NCBI RefSeq assembly: GCF_029784165.1
Contig: NC_073694.1
Span: forward strand, 34,639,506 to 34,703,505
Length of the DNA stretch: 64,000 nucleotides
From: Wyeomyia smithii
Taxonomy: Eukaryota > Arthropoda > Insecta > Diptera > Culicidae
Reading direction: 5' to 3'
Part shown: piece after piece, positions 23,288 to 34,813 of the stretch
How positions within the stretch are numbered: position 1 is the first letter of the stretch
How the letters are laid out: every line of letters starts with the position of its first letter
Notes under the pieces: generated by a model
Databases searched by the model: none
The model's input: the letters and a program-made list of their open reading frames with translations, nothing else
What the model was told of the DNA's origin: nothing
Translations under genes and position numbers: made by a program

Positions 23288-24875
23288 TACTATATGAAAC
23301 ATGACATATTTATTCACAACTTGAAATGGAATATAAAATATATTAGTGAACTAGTTTACCTAAATAATGTTTCAGAATACAAGGTGAAAAACAAGCACAA
23401 ATAACGTTATCAAAAAATGTCCCCTGGAAACCATCCCGAACAAGAAATACATATCAATTTACTGCTCATATGGTACGGTAGGATGTCATCTTCAATGTGC
23501 TGAGGAAATATTATGTATTGAATTTGTCTCGATTTAGTAAACAATATTTTTCTAAACTACTTTACAAGCTCTTCTGGGGTGAGATTGTGCCAAGCTATAA
23601 TGATCGGCGAAGTGTGCGGAATTCACATTCACGACAAAATTATATCAGTGTACACTGAAACACTCGCATTGTTCACATACGGTATGTTTCCTAGCTATGG
23701 TGTTATTTTAAATAATGACTAAAAACTTGATAACTATAAGCTAACAACTGTTAGATAGAAAATTACAATGACTGATATTACTTATGGAATGTAACAAAAA
23801 TTTGTACACCTATTCCATATAAACTGATGAATTTTAAAGCGAGGAAAGAGGGTTGTGGGTACGTGTCCAGCGGCTTTGAGATCACCAATGGAATATACAG
23901 TGGTCAATAACAAATAATATTTGGAAAGAAAAGTCTTCTGAGGCTCTATGTCTTAACGTTTTTCCTTTTTAGGAAACCTAGAGACGCTACTATGAGTATA
24001 GAGACTGTCTATAAGCCACGTTCTCATAACTGGTCATTCCTGATATCGAATTGATCCAATCATATATTTTTTTTATAATTTGTATGAAACGTAGTTTCGA
24101 GTCAACCCCTTCCAGCCCCTTAATAGTTCACGTTGTTGATGGTCGTCCCTATACTCACTATTTTATAATGATATCCATGTAAATTATTCGTAGATACACT
24201 ACTGGTCATTTTTCAGGTATTAAACTCAAAATTTTTTTTTCGTCACAGTGTCACCTCATAGAAAGGGGTGAGATTAGGCCAAAGTTCATGTATTTTCGGC
24301 AAAATTATAGTTTGTTGTAACTGAACCATATTTGCGGTAAATGTTAACAATACATTCAAGCATGCATTGACGTATTTTGGATTAAATCATTGCTTAAATG
24401 TATGCGTTACAAGCTAAGGAACAAAAAAGCAACATTTTTCGTTGAAGGCCGTACCGAAAACGTTTAAAAAGGCCTAGTTTGAATAATTCTCAACTTTGTA
24501 TTTGTTTTCAATTGAAGCAGTAAAAATGAGTTTTACCTCTAATCAAAATTCAAAATTCAACTTCCATTTTTCATCGAGCAGGCTTCAGTTCCACCCGCGC
24601 TATTTTGTTTTGACGGTGAAGTGGTACTTGATTAACCACCATTAGCGTCAGTCAAATTAAAATAGTAAAATCAATTTTTTGAAATACTATAGAAATCGAT
24701 CAAAAAATTCTGTGCATGGAGAATCGTATCTCTGTTTAATGGAAGATTCTTTAGATTAATCTTCACAGAGAGCCAACGGAAGTCTTTTTCGGTAGAGAGA
24801 CTTGATCATTCGATGGTCCAACTTCAAACATCTTGACCAGCTGGTAGGCCACGAAATATATAAATTTTAGTAGTA
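21761..24875. other. Unassigned AT-rich sequence
   Basis: No recognisable gene. GGGGTGAGATT(G/A)(T/G)GCCA occurs at 23576 and 24262, and also at 19961, always on the plus strand, probably the terminus of a dispersed element. A GTTGTAGATAATCATATG block near 22590 belongs to the widespread 'AGTTGTAGATAAT' repeat also seen at 30010, 60800 and 63790. Confidence 0.4.
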
Positions 24876-25085
24876 AGCAAAGCAAAACCTTGGTGCTACA
24901 TTCCGATTCGGAACTTGACCTTCTGTTTATTACACAGACTTCGCAGCCAACAGTTAAGTGTACCAGACAATTGCGGGGCTAGCGTTACGATTCTACTGAC
25001 ACTAACAGTCTCTCCCGTCAAGATTCGAACCTATGACGGCTGGCTTGTTAGGTCAGCATCGTACTTCGAGACCAGCTGGGGAGGC
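24876..25085 (-). mobile_element. tRNA-headed SINE, family C, copy 2
   Basis: Minus-strand element with head CCCAGCTGGTCTCGAAG, a B box GGTTCGAATCT, then GGGAGAGACTGTTAGTGTCA, and ending in a GCAAAGC-rich tail. It is highly similar to 117-323. TSDs are weak (TAGTA-like). Confidence 0.7.
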
Positions 25086-25636
25086 TAGTAAAACAGGTAG
25101 TAAAAAAGGTAAATTTTCAAGGTCAAAAAGGCTAGAAATATATGCAATATATGAAAAGTATCCAAAATGAAATCCTAGCAAATAGGTTTTGGAGACCAAA
25201 ATGTAAATCAACCTTTTATACAGTACACTGGCGACACAGGTACGCTCCAAAAGCACAAACCGGAAATGATGAAAGATCAAAGCTATTGAACCATTCCTGC
25301 GATTTTTGTTGTCTCTGACCACTAACTTTTTTTTAAAAGACTTAAATAAGTTTCCTCTTTAACCTAACGTTGAAGCGTCGAACCCGGCGAGCAATTTCTA
25401 TACGACACTTTCACGTGAGTTGACGCGTTTTGGCTAGGGGCACCAAAAGTCATAGAAATGGTTGGAAAGCTATAATCTTTCAGTTTTTTTTTTCGGTTTG
25501 AGCTTTTGGAGTGCACTTTTTTCATTTTGTCGACTAGTGGTATTTATTCTAGTTTAAGAAAATTGAAAAAGAATTCTTTTTAGATTTTTTGCAACTTTTA
25601 TCCACTGCTAACTCAAAGTCTTCTTAGTTTGACAAT
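25086..25636. other. No gene seen
   Basis: AT-rich. An 89-codon minus-strand frame at 25053-25322 overlaps the SINE head and has no motif. Confidence 0.4.
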
Positions 25637-25967
25637 TGGGTCCTAAAGTTATACCAGGTTTTATATATCATTTGATAAAGCCGCGTTTTCTGAGCAAAAC
25701 GTGATTTAATAAAAATGGTTATCGTGTTCCTTCAATTTTTAAATAAGGAATAAAAAAACTGCTCGAAAGGTCTTAGATGACGTTTCGCCCGTGTACGGTA
25801 TATGAGAGAATTGTCATTTAAGGGATTTTGAGCAGTTTTCATTCTTCATTTAAAAATCGAAGGAAAACGATAAACATTTTTTAAAAATCACGTTTTGCTC
25901 AGAAAGATGTACTCTTCCTGCTGATATATAAAAATCAAAAAAACCGTTTAAAACTTTAGGACCCCAT
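25637..25967. mobile_element. Palindromic MITE, family F1, copy 2
   Basis: Same element as 16301-16624 but inverted. Ends are TGGGTCCTAAAGTTATACC and CGTTTAAAACTTTAGGACCC, with both arms containing CTGAGCAAAACGTGATT or its complement. 331 bp, no coding capacity. Confidence 0.72.
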
Positions 25968-27299
25968 TACCTAACCTTCTAGGATGCGCGATCTGTGTTT
26001 ACCAATTTTCGAGCAGGTTTATTCTATTCATATTTTTCGAAAAGGTTTCGAAAATCTGAAATACAAGGTTAAATATTCAAAATTATGTTTTGAAATAAAA
26101 ATAACACCAATGAATTTTTCCTTTTGTGACAATCATCATTATAAAAAAAAACTATGTCATAACTGTTATTGATTTTGGGTGAGAGAGAAAATAGTCTGGG
26201 AAAAATTGGGAAATTTTATTTTCGAAGTTCACAGAATTGTTATATGTATATGTATTTTATTTATCTAATGCATGAAGATGATCGCAATCCATAATGTGGT
26301 TAAACAAACATTTATTACCATTTGAAATGTGATGAAACATCCCTGGTGGAATCATTTGCACTCTCTCAGAACGAACTTTAGTATAAATAATATAGATACA
26401 ATCTTTTGTCGAAAAAATGGTCGAAATTTATGGGGTAGTAAAAAAAATGTTTAGATACTGAAAAATCGGTATTAGGTGGACACTAATAGGCCAGTAAAGG
26501 TCAAAGCAGAAAATAAATTCAAAATTGGCTCAGAATCGCCTAGATACTCTTTAAATGGTCAGAAAAGGATAGAATAAAAAATTATCCAAATCTAATCTCA
26601 GAATTATTGAAATTAAAGGCCAAAGAAGGTCATAATAATAGGAATGAATTCTTGGAAAATTGAAAAAGTGCCAACACCTAGGGTAATAGCTCCATTATTC
26701 ATCTCAACAGTCAGATTCATCTCAACAGTGCACCTATATTCATCTAATTTCTCTCATTTGATCAATTCTCGATTTTGTCAAGTGGTTGAAAGTTTTACGT
26801 TGAAAATATGGTAAAATTTGACGATAAATTGATCAAAAAGGCGTGATGAGATTAATATAGGTAGAGCTTTTTTACCTTTAATATCCACTATAACCACCAT
26901 GTGTCTCCATTGGAAAAAGTTCCACCAACGCAAAAATATCAAACGATAGAATCCCCTGGGTCTTGAACTGAAGCGGGTTTCTTAGATCAAAACACTTTAA
27001 AATCCAATGATTTTTAGGAAAAAGGCACAACATGATTATAGTTCAAAAGATTGCAGTCAGAACAATGTGTAGTTTATAAATTCGGTGTCAAAGAAAAAAA
27101 GTTTTGCAATGTAAAAACTATGACAAAATTGCGTTAAATTCATATGATTGGATAATTTTATAACATAGCTGAGACGGAACTATGAGTTTAAGCTTTGTAA
27201 AAAAAAAAATACTTCATGCCCCTCCTCCCTTCTCCTCACCTGAAATTCCGTGCACTGTTATGTAGTCTATAAATTTATGGTGCATATAGAAGACCTTTA
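25968..27299. other. Unassigned AT-rich sequence
   Basis: No frame with motifs. A TATA-like TCTATAAATTTATGG at about 27268 lies just upstream of the candidate 5' exon. Confidence 0.4.
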
Positions 27300-28257
27300 C
27301 ACTAAAAATAAGCGAGCGAATTTGATTGACTTCAAAACATCGTTCAAGTTTCTCCAGTCGCGTTCATCATCTACCAACTGCGGTATCTTCTAGCGTAAAC
27401 GTTTTCCGCGCGTTTGCCCGTCGCGGAGAGCCCGGTTGCAGTTCGACCGCCGAGGCCTTCAACAACAACAGCTACAAAGATCCGAGATTCGAGACCTCCG
27501 CTGAAGCCCCAGCCCGCAGTGCTTCGGATCCAACTGAAGCCCCATCGAGGTGCGGTGTGCAGTATGACGATCTCGCGCGCGCACTCTCGCACTGCCTTCC
27601 CCGACTGAGCAGATCACTGTGGGTTCACTCTGCGGCCGGAATGAACTCACCGCTATGTGGAAACCGCACACATTTTGATATCGTATTACCGGCAGACCCC
27701 GGGTCCCCCGCCCGGGTACCGTGTGTGCGCACCCAGCCTAGAGTCAGAGTCAGAGGAAGCCGCCCGGTAGTGTGTTGGATTAGTTGCGTTTCTCTCATCG
27801 GTTCGCGCACACACGCCTTTCCCGTACGACGTCGCAAGGCAGTGTTGTGATCTTTTATTGTTACCACCGTTGTCGAAAGTCACGCGCGAGAGTGTTAGTT
27901 TACAATAATTGTCAGCCGCGGTCGTCACGCTGTACGGCAAAATAGTTTAACAGGTTAATCATACTGAACCCGATTTCGTCGGAAAACCGTCGACTGTTAT
28001 CGGGGAACAGTAATTAGTGTATGTTTTAGTGGTTTAATCTTTATGGCGACAAAGAAAACAGAAAAAAAACAGAATGCCGCACTCTGACGGGAAACAAATT
28101 CCTATCTTCTCATATCGTGTACGATGTTCCCGTATATACTAAACAACAATAGTAGTGCTATCAGTTGGTGACCATAGTCGTGTTATGCGAGTGTCGTATT
28201 AAATCAATTTCGCTCCATAAATTGACACTGGCCAGCGGAACTATGAGTGACATAAGC
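27300..28257 (+). other. Candidate host 5' exon (promoter-proximal, CpG-richer)
   Basis: This block is clearly richer in G, C and CpG than its surroundings (27400-27950) and matches no other repeat in the window. That is the usual look of a single-copy first exon in an AT-rich insect genome. Near its right end an ATG at 28243 opens MSDIS and is followed by GCG|GTATGG at 28257/28258, a moderate splice donor. Several upstream ATGs would be uORFs. A 174-codon frame at 27326-27850 starts with TTG and is Arg/Pro/Ser-rich, so I treat it as non-coding. Direction is inferred only from the donor and ATG. It could instead be an enhancer or unrelated DNA. Confidence 0.35.
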
Positions 28258-28454
28258 GGTATGGAAAATATTCTGATTGTTGTTTTTGCATGCGGGTGGG
28301 AGGTGCAGGTGTGCTTTGTTTCAAGTATTGAAAGATTAAAATAGACTGTTTGAAGTACCTATGAACATATTTAAAAAGTATAGGATTTACTGATAAATGA
28401 AACATGATATCACAGTTGCGGTTTTATCTGCAATGATAGTTATGGATTTAGTTT

Positions 28455-28650
28455 AAATAGTTTATTTGACACGGCACGATACATTCCATGTTTTACTGAG
28501 CCAAATAAAATTCGTATTATTTCTACGTTAGCTGCAAAAAGAGGGAGGCACTTTTTTTAATTTTCGCGGCCGGCTATGAGCTAGTGGGAATTTCAGGTTA
28601 GAGGAGGGGAGATACAATTTTGACTTAAAACTATTTGATAACTTTTAAAA
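28455..28650 (-). mobile_element. 3'-end fragment of an I-like retrotransposon
   Basis: TTTATTTGACACGGCACGAT opens the fragment, matching the 3' end of copy 1 (about 457-476), and a GGCCGGCTATGAGCTAGTGG block matches its 3' UTR region GCCGACTACGAGCTGAAATT. Only the terminal ~200 bp are present. Divergence says it is an old or different subfamily member. Confidence 0.65.
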
Positions 28651-30344
28651 ACATTTTTTTTTCAATAATTATGGGTAATAGTATTGCAAATACATAAAAG
28701 ATTTTGCAGTACTGTGCAGTATGAACCTCCGAAATGCGGCCCATGAATGCCTACGCCTGTAAAATGACCGTCAAAATCAAAGTTGGTTTAAGTGATGATG
28801 ATCAACTGATGTGTTCATAGCCAATAATGATAAAAATCTGCAAAAAAAAGTTAAATGGTTGTCTGTATACTAATTCCGGCAAGATTTGTAGCGAAATAAA
28901 ATATGTACATTTTTATCGATATTACGAGAAAAAGTATACGTTATATGGATTGTGATATGATGCACGATTGACGGCGTTACCAAAAAAAAAAGAGAACAAA
29001 AGGAAAAAACGCATCGGTATTTATATACCTGACAAACAAACCGGAATGGAACTGATTAAATTTTCTAACTGTTACCATCTCGTAAACATTAGATACGAAG
29101 TACTCTGATCAGTGTTGATGGGAGTGCTATGAATCGTTTAGCGTTAAGAGCCGGTGCTCAAGCGCTGTGATGAATTGTATAGAAGTTTGACCGCGTTGAA
29201 TTCATCCAATCTAGCTAAAAGTATGCCAATTTTCACTTATAAGAATCCTCAAAAACAAAAGTGACTGCAAATAGGAGAAATTCGTTAACGGCACATAATC
29301 AAACATGCAATCTCGCGAAGCGAGGAATGATAAACAACTCCAAGAGTGGTTGTCTGTGTTCGAACGAAAGAGATATTATAAAAATGCTGTATACGCGTAG
29401 GACACGTGCCGCTTTAAGCTGCGAAAACATTGCTTGAAAAAATCTCTTATTTTTTTAATGACTTTTCTTTCAACAATTTTGAACGACGGAATCCATTTTT
29501 CAACAACTCTTGACTATTTTTTTGAAGATATTTCAATCATATAGTCATGATTATTTTTACCAACTTTTTAATGACATATCAATAAATTCCGGGTTTTTTT
29601 GACAATCTGCTAATGATTTTTACTGCCGCCCCAACAATATTTGACGACTTCCCGGCGAGCGATATTTTTATAACGTTCTGATGATCTCAGATAACTTTCT
29701 CGTAATTTTTATCTTTCCTAAGGCTCCTAGACGCTTTTACTTTACGAAAGAATGTCACTTTTTTCGTCCCACGACTTCAATAAGAACTTTTGCCAAGCAA
29801 GCGGGGACAGTGGTGCGTGAGCTTAAAATCGTGACCTTTTTTCATCTACTTCCCAAATTCTGGTTTTATTGACATAATATCTCCAGAAGAAATTCAATAC
29901 ATAGAAAGCCCTAAAGAGTAACAACAAGTTCTAGTTCGAAACTCCGTTAAAGGCACTGCAAATCTAACTTTTCAGTATTGCACTTCAGTGAAATGCTGTC
30001 TTCAGCAAGGTTATAGATAATGTTGTCACAAAAAACTTTGCTGAAGACATTTTTTCAGACATATCAGACTAGTCCCTAAAACTCGACTTTTTTAATATTT
30101 GAAAACTACAGCAATGAAAACGTAACAATATTCAACATATATATTTGTATATCATCGGAACACACAACTTTGTAGAAGACACAAAAAAGCTAGCTTTCAC
30201 ATAGACTTAGTTATTGACAAAAAATTAAGTGTATAAGAAGCCTCAATAATTTTGCATTTAAGAGAAATGGTGTCCTCTGCAAATAATAATATAATATTGT
30301 TATAAAATATTGTTTTGCAGATATACCGTTTTATTATTATTATT
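28651..30344. other. Unassigned sequence
   Basis: AT-rich, no gene. A hairpin around 29999-30050 (GTCTTCAGCAAGGTTATAG with AACTTTGCTGAAGAC) belongs to the same motif family as the arms at 60.8 and 63.8 kb. Confidence 0.4.
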
Positions 30345-30516
30345 TTTTCTTTCCATAACTATTGAACCACATATCAAATTGTTATGAAGTTTGTTATTTG
30401 TAAGTTTGAGAGGTGACTCGTTCGTATGACACTAGTAATGTTCAAATAAGTCGTGTAATCTTTGAGATAATAGAATTTCGTTGTTTTATTAACAATTTAA
30501 TACATAACGGTTGCTT

Positions 30517-31014
30517 TTTTTTCCTGTATGGACTTCCTCACTGCGACCAGAATCGTAGATCTATTGTGAGATATGCCCGGTCGTCTGCTGTATCCCGCAC
30601 TTCTGTTAATAACAATACCGCTATTGAGAAGTGGCATGCTTATTATTATTGTTCATCAGTGCTTGTGTGTAATGTGATACTCTTCCTAACACGCTTACTG
30701 TTCTACTATACCGATACTCGTTCCTCTTGCCAAATATCACCAATTATAATTCCCTGGAGAAGCTTCGTCGGGCGTCCTTCTGGCCAGTTTTATTGATAAG
30801 AGGGACTTATTTTTTGTTGAGTGGAAGTCACGCAAAGGTATTGTAGATTTCAACGTAAAGGAAGGGTAACTGGTGGGGAGCCTGAGAATAAACTCATGTT
30901 AAGGTCTTTTTTGACATCGGATGGCCTGGTTCTAACTAAGTTTCGAACCCACGACCATCCGCTTGACAAAGCGGACTCTGTAACCTTGCGGCTACGCGCT
31001 ACGACTACGTAATA
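30517..31014 (-). mobile_element. tRNA-headed SINE, family B, copy 1
   Basis: Flanked by a perfect 13-bp TSD ATAACGGTTGCTT (30504-30516 and 31015-31027). On the minus strand the head contains the A-box-like TAGCCGCAAGG, CCGCTTTGTCAAGCGG (an anticodon-arm-like hairpin) and the B box GGTTCGAA. A ~400-bp body and a short A tail (T-run at 30517) follow. A second copy is at 55335-55795. Confidence 0.88.
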
Positions 31015-31642
31015 ATAACGGTTGCTTAGTTCGATTATAATCAAATGAAATGGGAACGTATAGGGCAGCCAAACTTTGAAACCACGTGTTAAATCATAAT
31101 TCATCAGTTAACCGTTAACTAGCCCGTTCATCTGATAATATTATTGATCAAATCGGTTGTGTACTTTCTGAGATAATGAAGTTTTGTGATTTTCATAATT
31201 CGGTACATTACAGACGAAGTTACAGTTCGATTACAGTAAAATTCAATAGGGTGTTATGAGTCAGCTAGACCTTTCATATGACACTGATTTTGTGGAAATC
31301 AGTTCAGCCATCTCTGAGAAACATGAGTGAAATTAAACAGTCTTCAGAAGTCGTTTCTTTTCATAACTTTTGAACCACATGTTCAATCTATATAAAATTT
31401 AAAAGTTAAGGGTTTAGATAGCCCGCTCATTTGATACCAATTTTATTGAAATCGGTTGTGTGGTTTCTGAGATATTGATGTTTCGTTATTTTTACATTTT
31501 TAAACATAACCTCTAAAATAAAAATCCAATTACAATGAAATTGAATAGGGCCTTATGGGTCAACTGGAACTTTCATTTGCATATAATTTCATTAAAAGCG
31601 GTCCAGCCATCTCTGAGAAAAGTGAGTGAAAATAAAAATCTG

Positions 31643-31651
<9 letters not shown>

Positions 31652-31694
<43 letters not shown>
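31652..31694. repeat. (AC)n microsatellite
   Basis: About 21 uninterrupted AC units inside the ~1-kb element. The second copy of that element has a shorter, interrupted CA tract at the same place (33096-33120), so the microsatellite is an intrinsic, length-variable part of it. Confidence 0.95.
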
Positions 31695-31698
<4 letters not shown>

Positions 31699-31997
31699 GA
31701 AAATGCTCAGCTCGTTGAACTGAGTCGAGTGATATAAGCCATTCGGCCCTTTGGAGCACTTTCATATCTTCGGTTTTGCAAGTGATTGCTGTACCTTTCT
31801 AGGAGAAAGGCAAAAAGTTAAAAAAATTATTAATTAGGAGTAAAACATTCGTGCTGAAGAAATAGCGAAATTAAAGAAATTACTTTGAATTCCGTACACT
31901 TCAATCACGAGCAATACCGGGAACGTACGAATAGCACAATACCAAATTTAAATTTTGTTGAAGCCATATATTTTGATCAAAGCAGTTACAGTTTTAA

Positions 31998-32162
31998 GGT
32001 GAAACCTCATTGAATCCAAAAATGGCCGACTTTGAGTTACCCCTTCGAATTAAAAATAGAATTTTCATAGGGAACGCAATGAGTATTTCCCAGTCTTGTG
32101 CTTTTGAAAATTCGAAGTGGTGACCCGAAGTCGGCCATTTTTGGATTCAATGAGGTTTCACC
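31998..32162. mobile_element. 165-bp MITE with perfect 35-bp TIRs and TTAA flanks
   Basis: The ends GGTGAAACCTCATTGAATCC...AAAAATGGCCGACTT are perfect inverted repeats of 35 bp, and TTAA borders both sides (31994-31997, 32163-32166). TTAA duplication is the hallmark of piggyBac-type insertion. A diverged copy lies at 60117-60260. It has no coding capacity. Confidence 0.8.
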
Positions 32163-32182
32163 TTAAATAGTCTTTGAATTTC

Positions 32183-33242
32183 GTTTCTTGTCATAACTTT
32201 TGAACCACATATCAAATTGCTATGAAATTTCTTACTTGTGAGTTTGAGAGACAACCCAGGGGAACCTATAAAAAAGCCAAACTTGGGAAAATGAGTGAAT
32301 TTGAAAAGTCACCGGAACATGTTTATTTTCACAATTTTTGAACCACGTGTTTAATCACTATAAAATTCATCAATTAACGTTTAACTAGCCCGTTCATTTG
32401 ATACCAATATTGTTCAAATCGGTTGTGTACTTTCTGAGATAATGAAGTTTCGTGATTTTCATATTTTGATACATTACAGACAAAGTAAGAGACCGATTAC
32501 ATTGAAATTCAATAGTGTGTTATGAAGCAGCTAGACCTTTCATTTGACACTAATTTCGTGGAAATCGGTTCAGCCATCTCTGAGAAAAGTGAGTGAGTTT
32601 ATGTATTCTTCGGAATATGTTTCTTTTCATAGCTAGATTTCACATTTTTAAACATAACAGGCAAAGTAATAGTCCGATTGCAAAAAAATCAATAGGGTCT
32701 TATGGGGTAATTAGACCATCCAAATGACACTGATTTTGTGGAAATCGGTTCAGCCATCTCTGAGAAACATGAGTGAGATTAATCACTCTCCAGAACACGT
32801 TTCTTTAAATAACTTCTGAACCACATGTTTAATCTTCATGAAACTCAAAAGTTAAGGGTTTTTTAAGTAGCCCGTTCATTTAAAACCAATTTTGTTAAAA
32901 TCGGTCGAGTAGTTTCTGAGATAATGATGTTTCGTGATTTTCACATTTTTAAACATAACCTCTAAACTAAAAATCCGATTACAATGAAATTCAATAGGGT
33001 TTTATGGGGCAACTAGACCTCTCATTTGCAATTAATTTCATGAAGATCGGTCCAGCCATCTCTGAGAAAATCGAGTGAGATTGGGAGAGCGTTACATACA
33101 CACACACATACACACACACATACAGAAAATGCTCAGCTCGTCAAAGTAAGTCGATTGATATACGAGATTCGACCCTTTGGAGCACTTTTATACCTTTGGT
33201 TTTTCCAGTGATTGCTATACCTTTCTAGGAGAAAGGCAAAAC
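32183..33242 (+). repeat. ~1-kb element with terminal hairpin, copy 2
   Basis: Starts CATAACTTTTGAACCACATA, carries the CAGCCATCTCTGAG mark at about 32571, 32751 and 33053, then a CA tract, TACAGAAAATGCTCAGCTCG and the same terminal CCTTTCTAGGAGAAAGG hairpin. It is uninterrupted and tandem to copy 1. Confidence 0.6.
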
Positions 33243-33486
33243 ATACAAAATATGTCTTTTTGAATTGTATGTCAAGCAATAAAGATACTGGAAACGACAA
33301 ACTATACAGATTTTGTCTGTTTGTTATTTTTTACCATTTTTTGGCAATAAATAGGTCTGTACAAAAGCTATTCTTATGGTGTCTTCTACAATATGTGTTT
33401 AGACGATGTACAAATTTACGTTGAACAACATTGCCTTCTAAATGCTACAGTTGTTAAGATATTTAGGAAATGAAATTTTGAGTACT

Positions 33487-33709
33487 GGGGTGACATTGCG
33501 CATTTCGATTCGAGCAACTCGAACAAAACTGAATGATCGCTGGGGGGCGTTATGTTTCGGTTTTCGTATTTTTTTCGACTTTGCGGGTTAGATGAGCCGC
33601 AGGGCAAATGACAATGACAGCTCCTTTTAAGCTTAAAGCATACCTGGCAGTATGTGACCTACTCGAAAATAGCGAGAATCGTTCGAATCGAGCTGCGCAA
33701 TGCCACCCC
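33487..33709. mobile_element. Small TIR element (GGGGTGACATTGCGCA ends)
   Basis: GGGGTGACATTGCGCATTTC at the left and, reverse-complemented, GGGGTGGCATTGCGCAGCTC at the right, both leading into CGATTCGA. 223 bp, no frame. The TSD is not clear. Confidence 0.6.
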
Positions 33710-33799
33710 TGGTCTAATATAACACGGTGCATCTCCAGAATAAGAGAAGTTACAAGAAAAGTGTCTTGGCATTGTTTTTTGTGACATCATTATCTATAG

Positions 33800-34545
33800 C
33801 TTTGCTGAGGACACCATTTCTCTAGATAGTATTTGGAGTATCGTTTGCATTAAAAAAATGAACTTTTTTTGGATGATGATAAAAACTAAGCCAGATAATT
33901 GAATTTGATAAATTTCCAATGGAAGGTAACAAATCGATATTCAGCAGCTCCATCTCCTCCAACAATCGCTTCGAGTAGTGGGCCGACGCCTGATCCGGCC
34001 AGAACACCGCGTCTAAGCGGTAACCTAACTTCCGGCACTATAAATTTCCCCGTTCACGGCCAGTGCGAAGCGAAAGAAGAGCGACTTTGACATCCTTTTC
34101 TCGCTCATTGGTAGCCACAGTAGCACCTTCTTGGAGAACTTGGTATGTAAAATGAAGTCTTTCGTGGGGAAGTAAAATGCGAAGTGCCCTACCAGTCGTT
34201 GCCATCCAGGGTGAGATAAGTCTCGTTGATCATCTCCAACGCCACGTAGCGATTAGCCGGGGAGACAGACTTGACCATCTTATTCAGGCGCTGCGTCATT
34301 GCTTGCAGCTCCGAGACCAGTGGATGGGACTGCCGCTTCCTGACATGTATGTCCAAGCTCCCCTTTGTTTTTTTTTCTTTCAAAGTTTGGTCTTTTGCAC
34401 CGACCTCCCAGCCAAGCACATTCAGAAATATAGCCACTTTCCCTTCGGTCTTCCTCTACAGCATCCTTTGGAGCTTCTTGTCACTTGGGTTCGTCGGCCG
34501 TCCGGAACTGGGCTACCTTTCGATACTCTGATTGTTGTCCAATAG
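33800..34545 (-). pseudogene. Degraded Tc1/mariner (DD37E-like) transposase
   Basis: Minus-strand frames give KSVSPANRYVALEMINETYL (the first catalytic region; an MDDETY-like motif here reads MINETY) at about 34210-34270. Further down AVFWPDQASAHYSKRLLEEM keeps the second catalytic Asp, as in the FWPDLASCHYSK motif of the DD37E group. Stops and shifts lie between them, and the third catalytic region has decayed. It is related to, but distinct from, the transposase at 62240. TIRs were not found. Confidence 0.65.
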
Positions 34546-34574
34546 TCCCACGCTGTTTTTTTTATCATACAACA

Positions 34575-34690
34575 TTTATTTGACACGGCACAATACAAAT
34601 TAATGTTTTACCGAGCCAATTAAGTCTAATGCCTTATGGTCTAAAATATTTTATAAGCTAAAGGCAAAATGTCCAACAGTATTATCACCC
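34575..34690 (-). mobile_element. 3'-end fragment of an I-like retrotransposon
   Basis: ACATTTATTTGACACGGCAC and TTACCGAGCCAATTAAGTCT match the 3' end seen in copy 1 and at 28455. The T-run before it (34555-34562) is the remnant A-tail. Only the tail region is left. Confidence 0.65.
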
Positions 34691-34813
34691 TCCGTTGCGC
34701 CTGTTCTATAATGCACCTCGCTCAATTACGCAGACTACCTTGCGAGGAATATTTTTGTGACTGAGGGAGAATATCATTCACGCGCAGGTACAGCAGCGAC
34801 TTACTCTTATATA

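Larger units (their letters stand above)
30345..31815 (+). repeat. ~1-kb element with terminal hairpin, copy 1 (split by a SINE)
   Basis: Begins near CATAACTATTGAACCACATA. It contains roughly 290-bp sub-repeats marked by GAACCACATGTT, TAGCCCGTTCAT, AAATCGGTTGTGT and CAGCCATCTCTGAGAAA, then a CA-dinucleotide run, TACAGAAAATGCTCAGCTCG, and closes with CCTTTCTAGGAGAAAGG, a perfect 7-bp stem with AGG loop, followed by CAAAA. The SINE at 30517-31014 interrupts it. Copy 2 (32183-33242) has the same start and the same end. The class is unknown; the terminal hairpin invites comparison with rolling-circle elements, but no CTRR end is evident. Confidence 0.6.

Noticed and set aside
27326..27850. 174-codon Arg/Pro/Ser-rich frame
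   Set aside because: No ATG start and no recognisable domain; composition is that expected of CpG-rich non-coding DNA, so treated as part of a possible 5' UTR.
30950..31010. tRNA-like gene with B box (also 55740, 43170, 50880, 25020)
   Set aside because: The B boxes lie in SINE heads with TSDs and A tails. The cloverleafs are degenerate and not functional tRNA genes.
31535..31723. Frame containing a Thr-His repeat
   Set aside because: It is the translation of the AC microsatellite.
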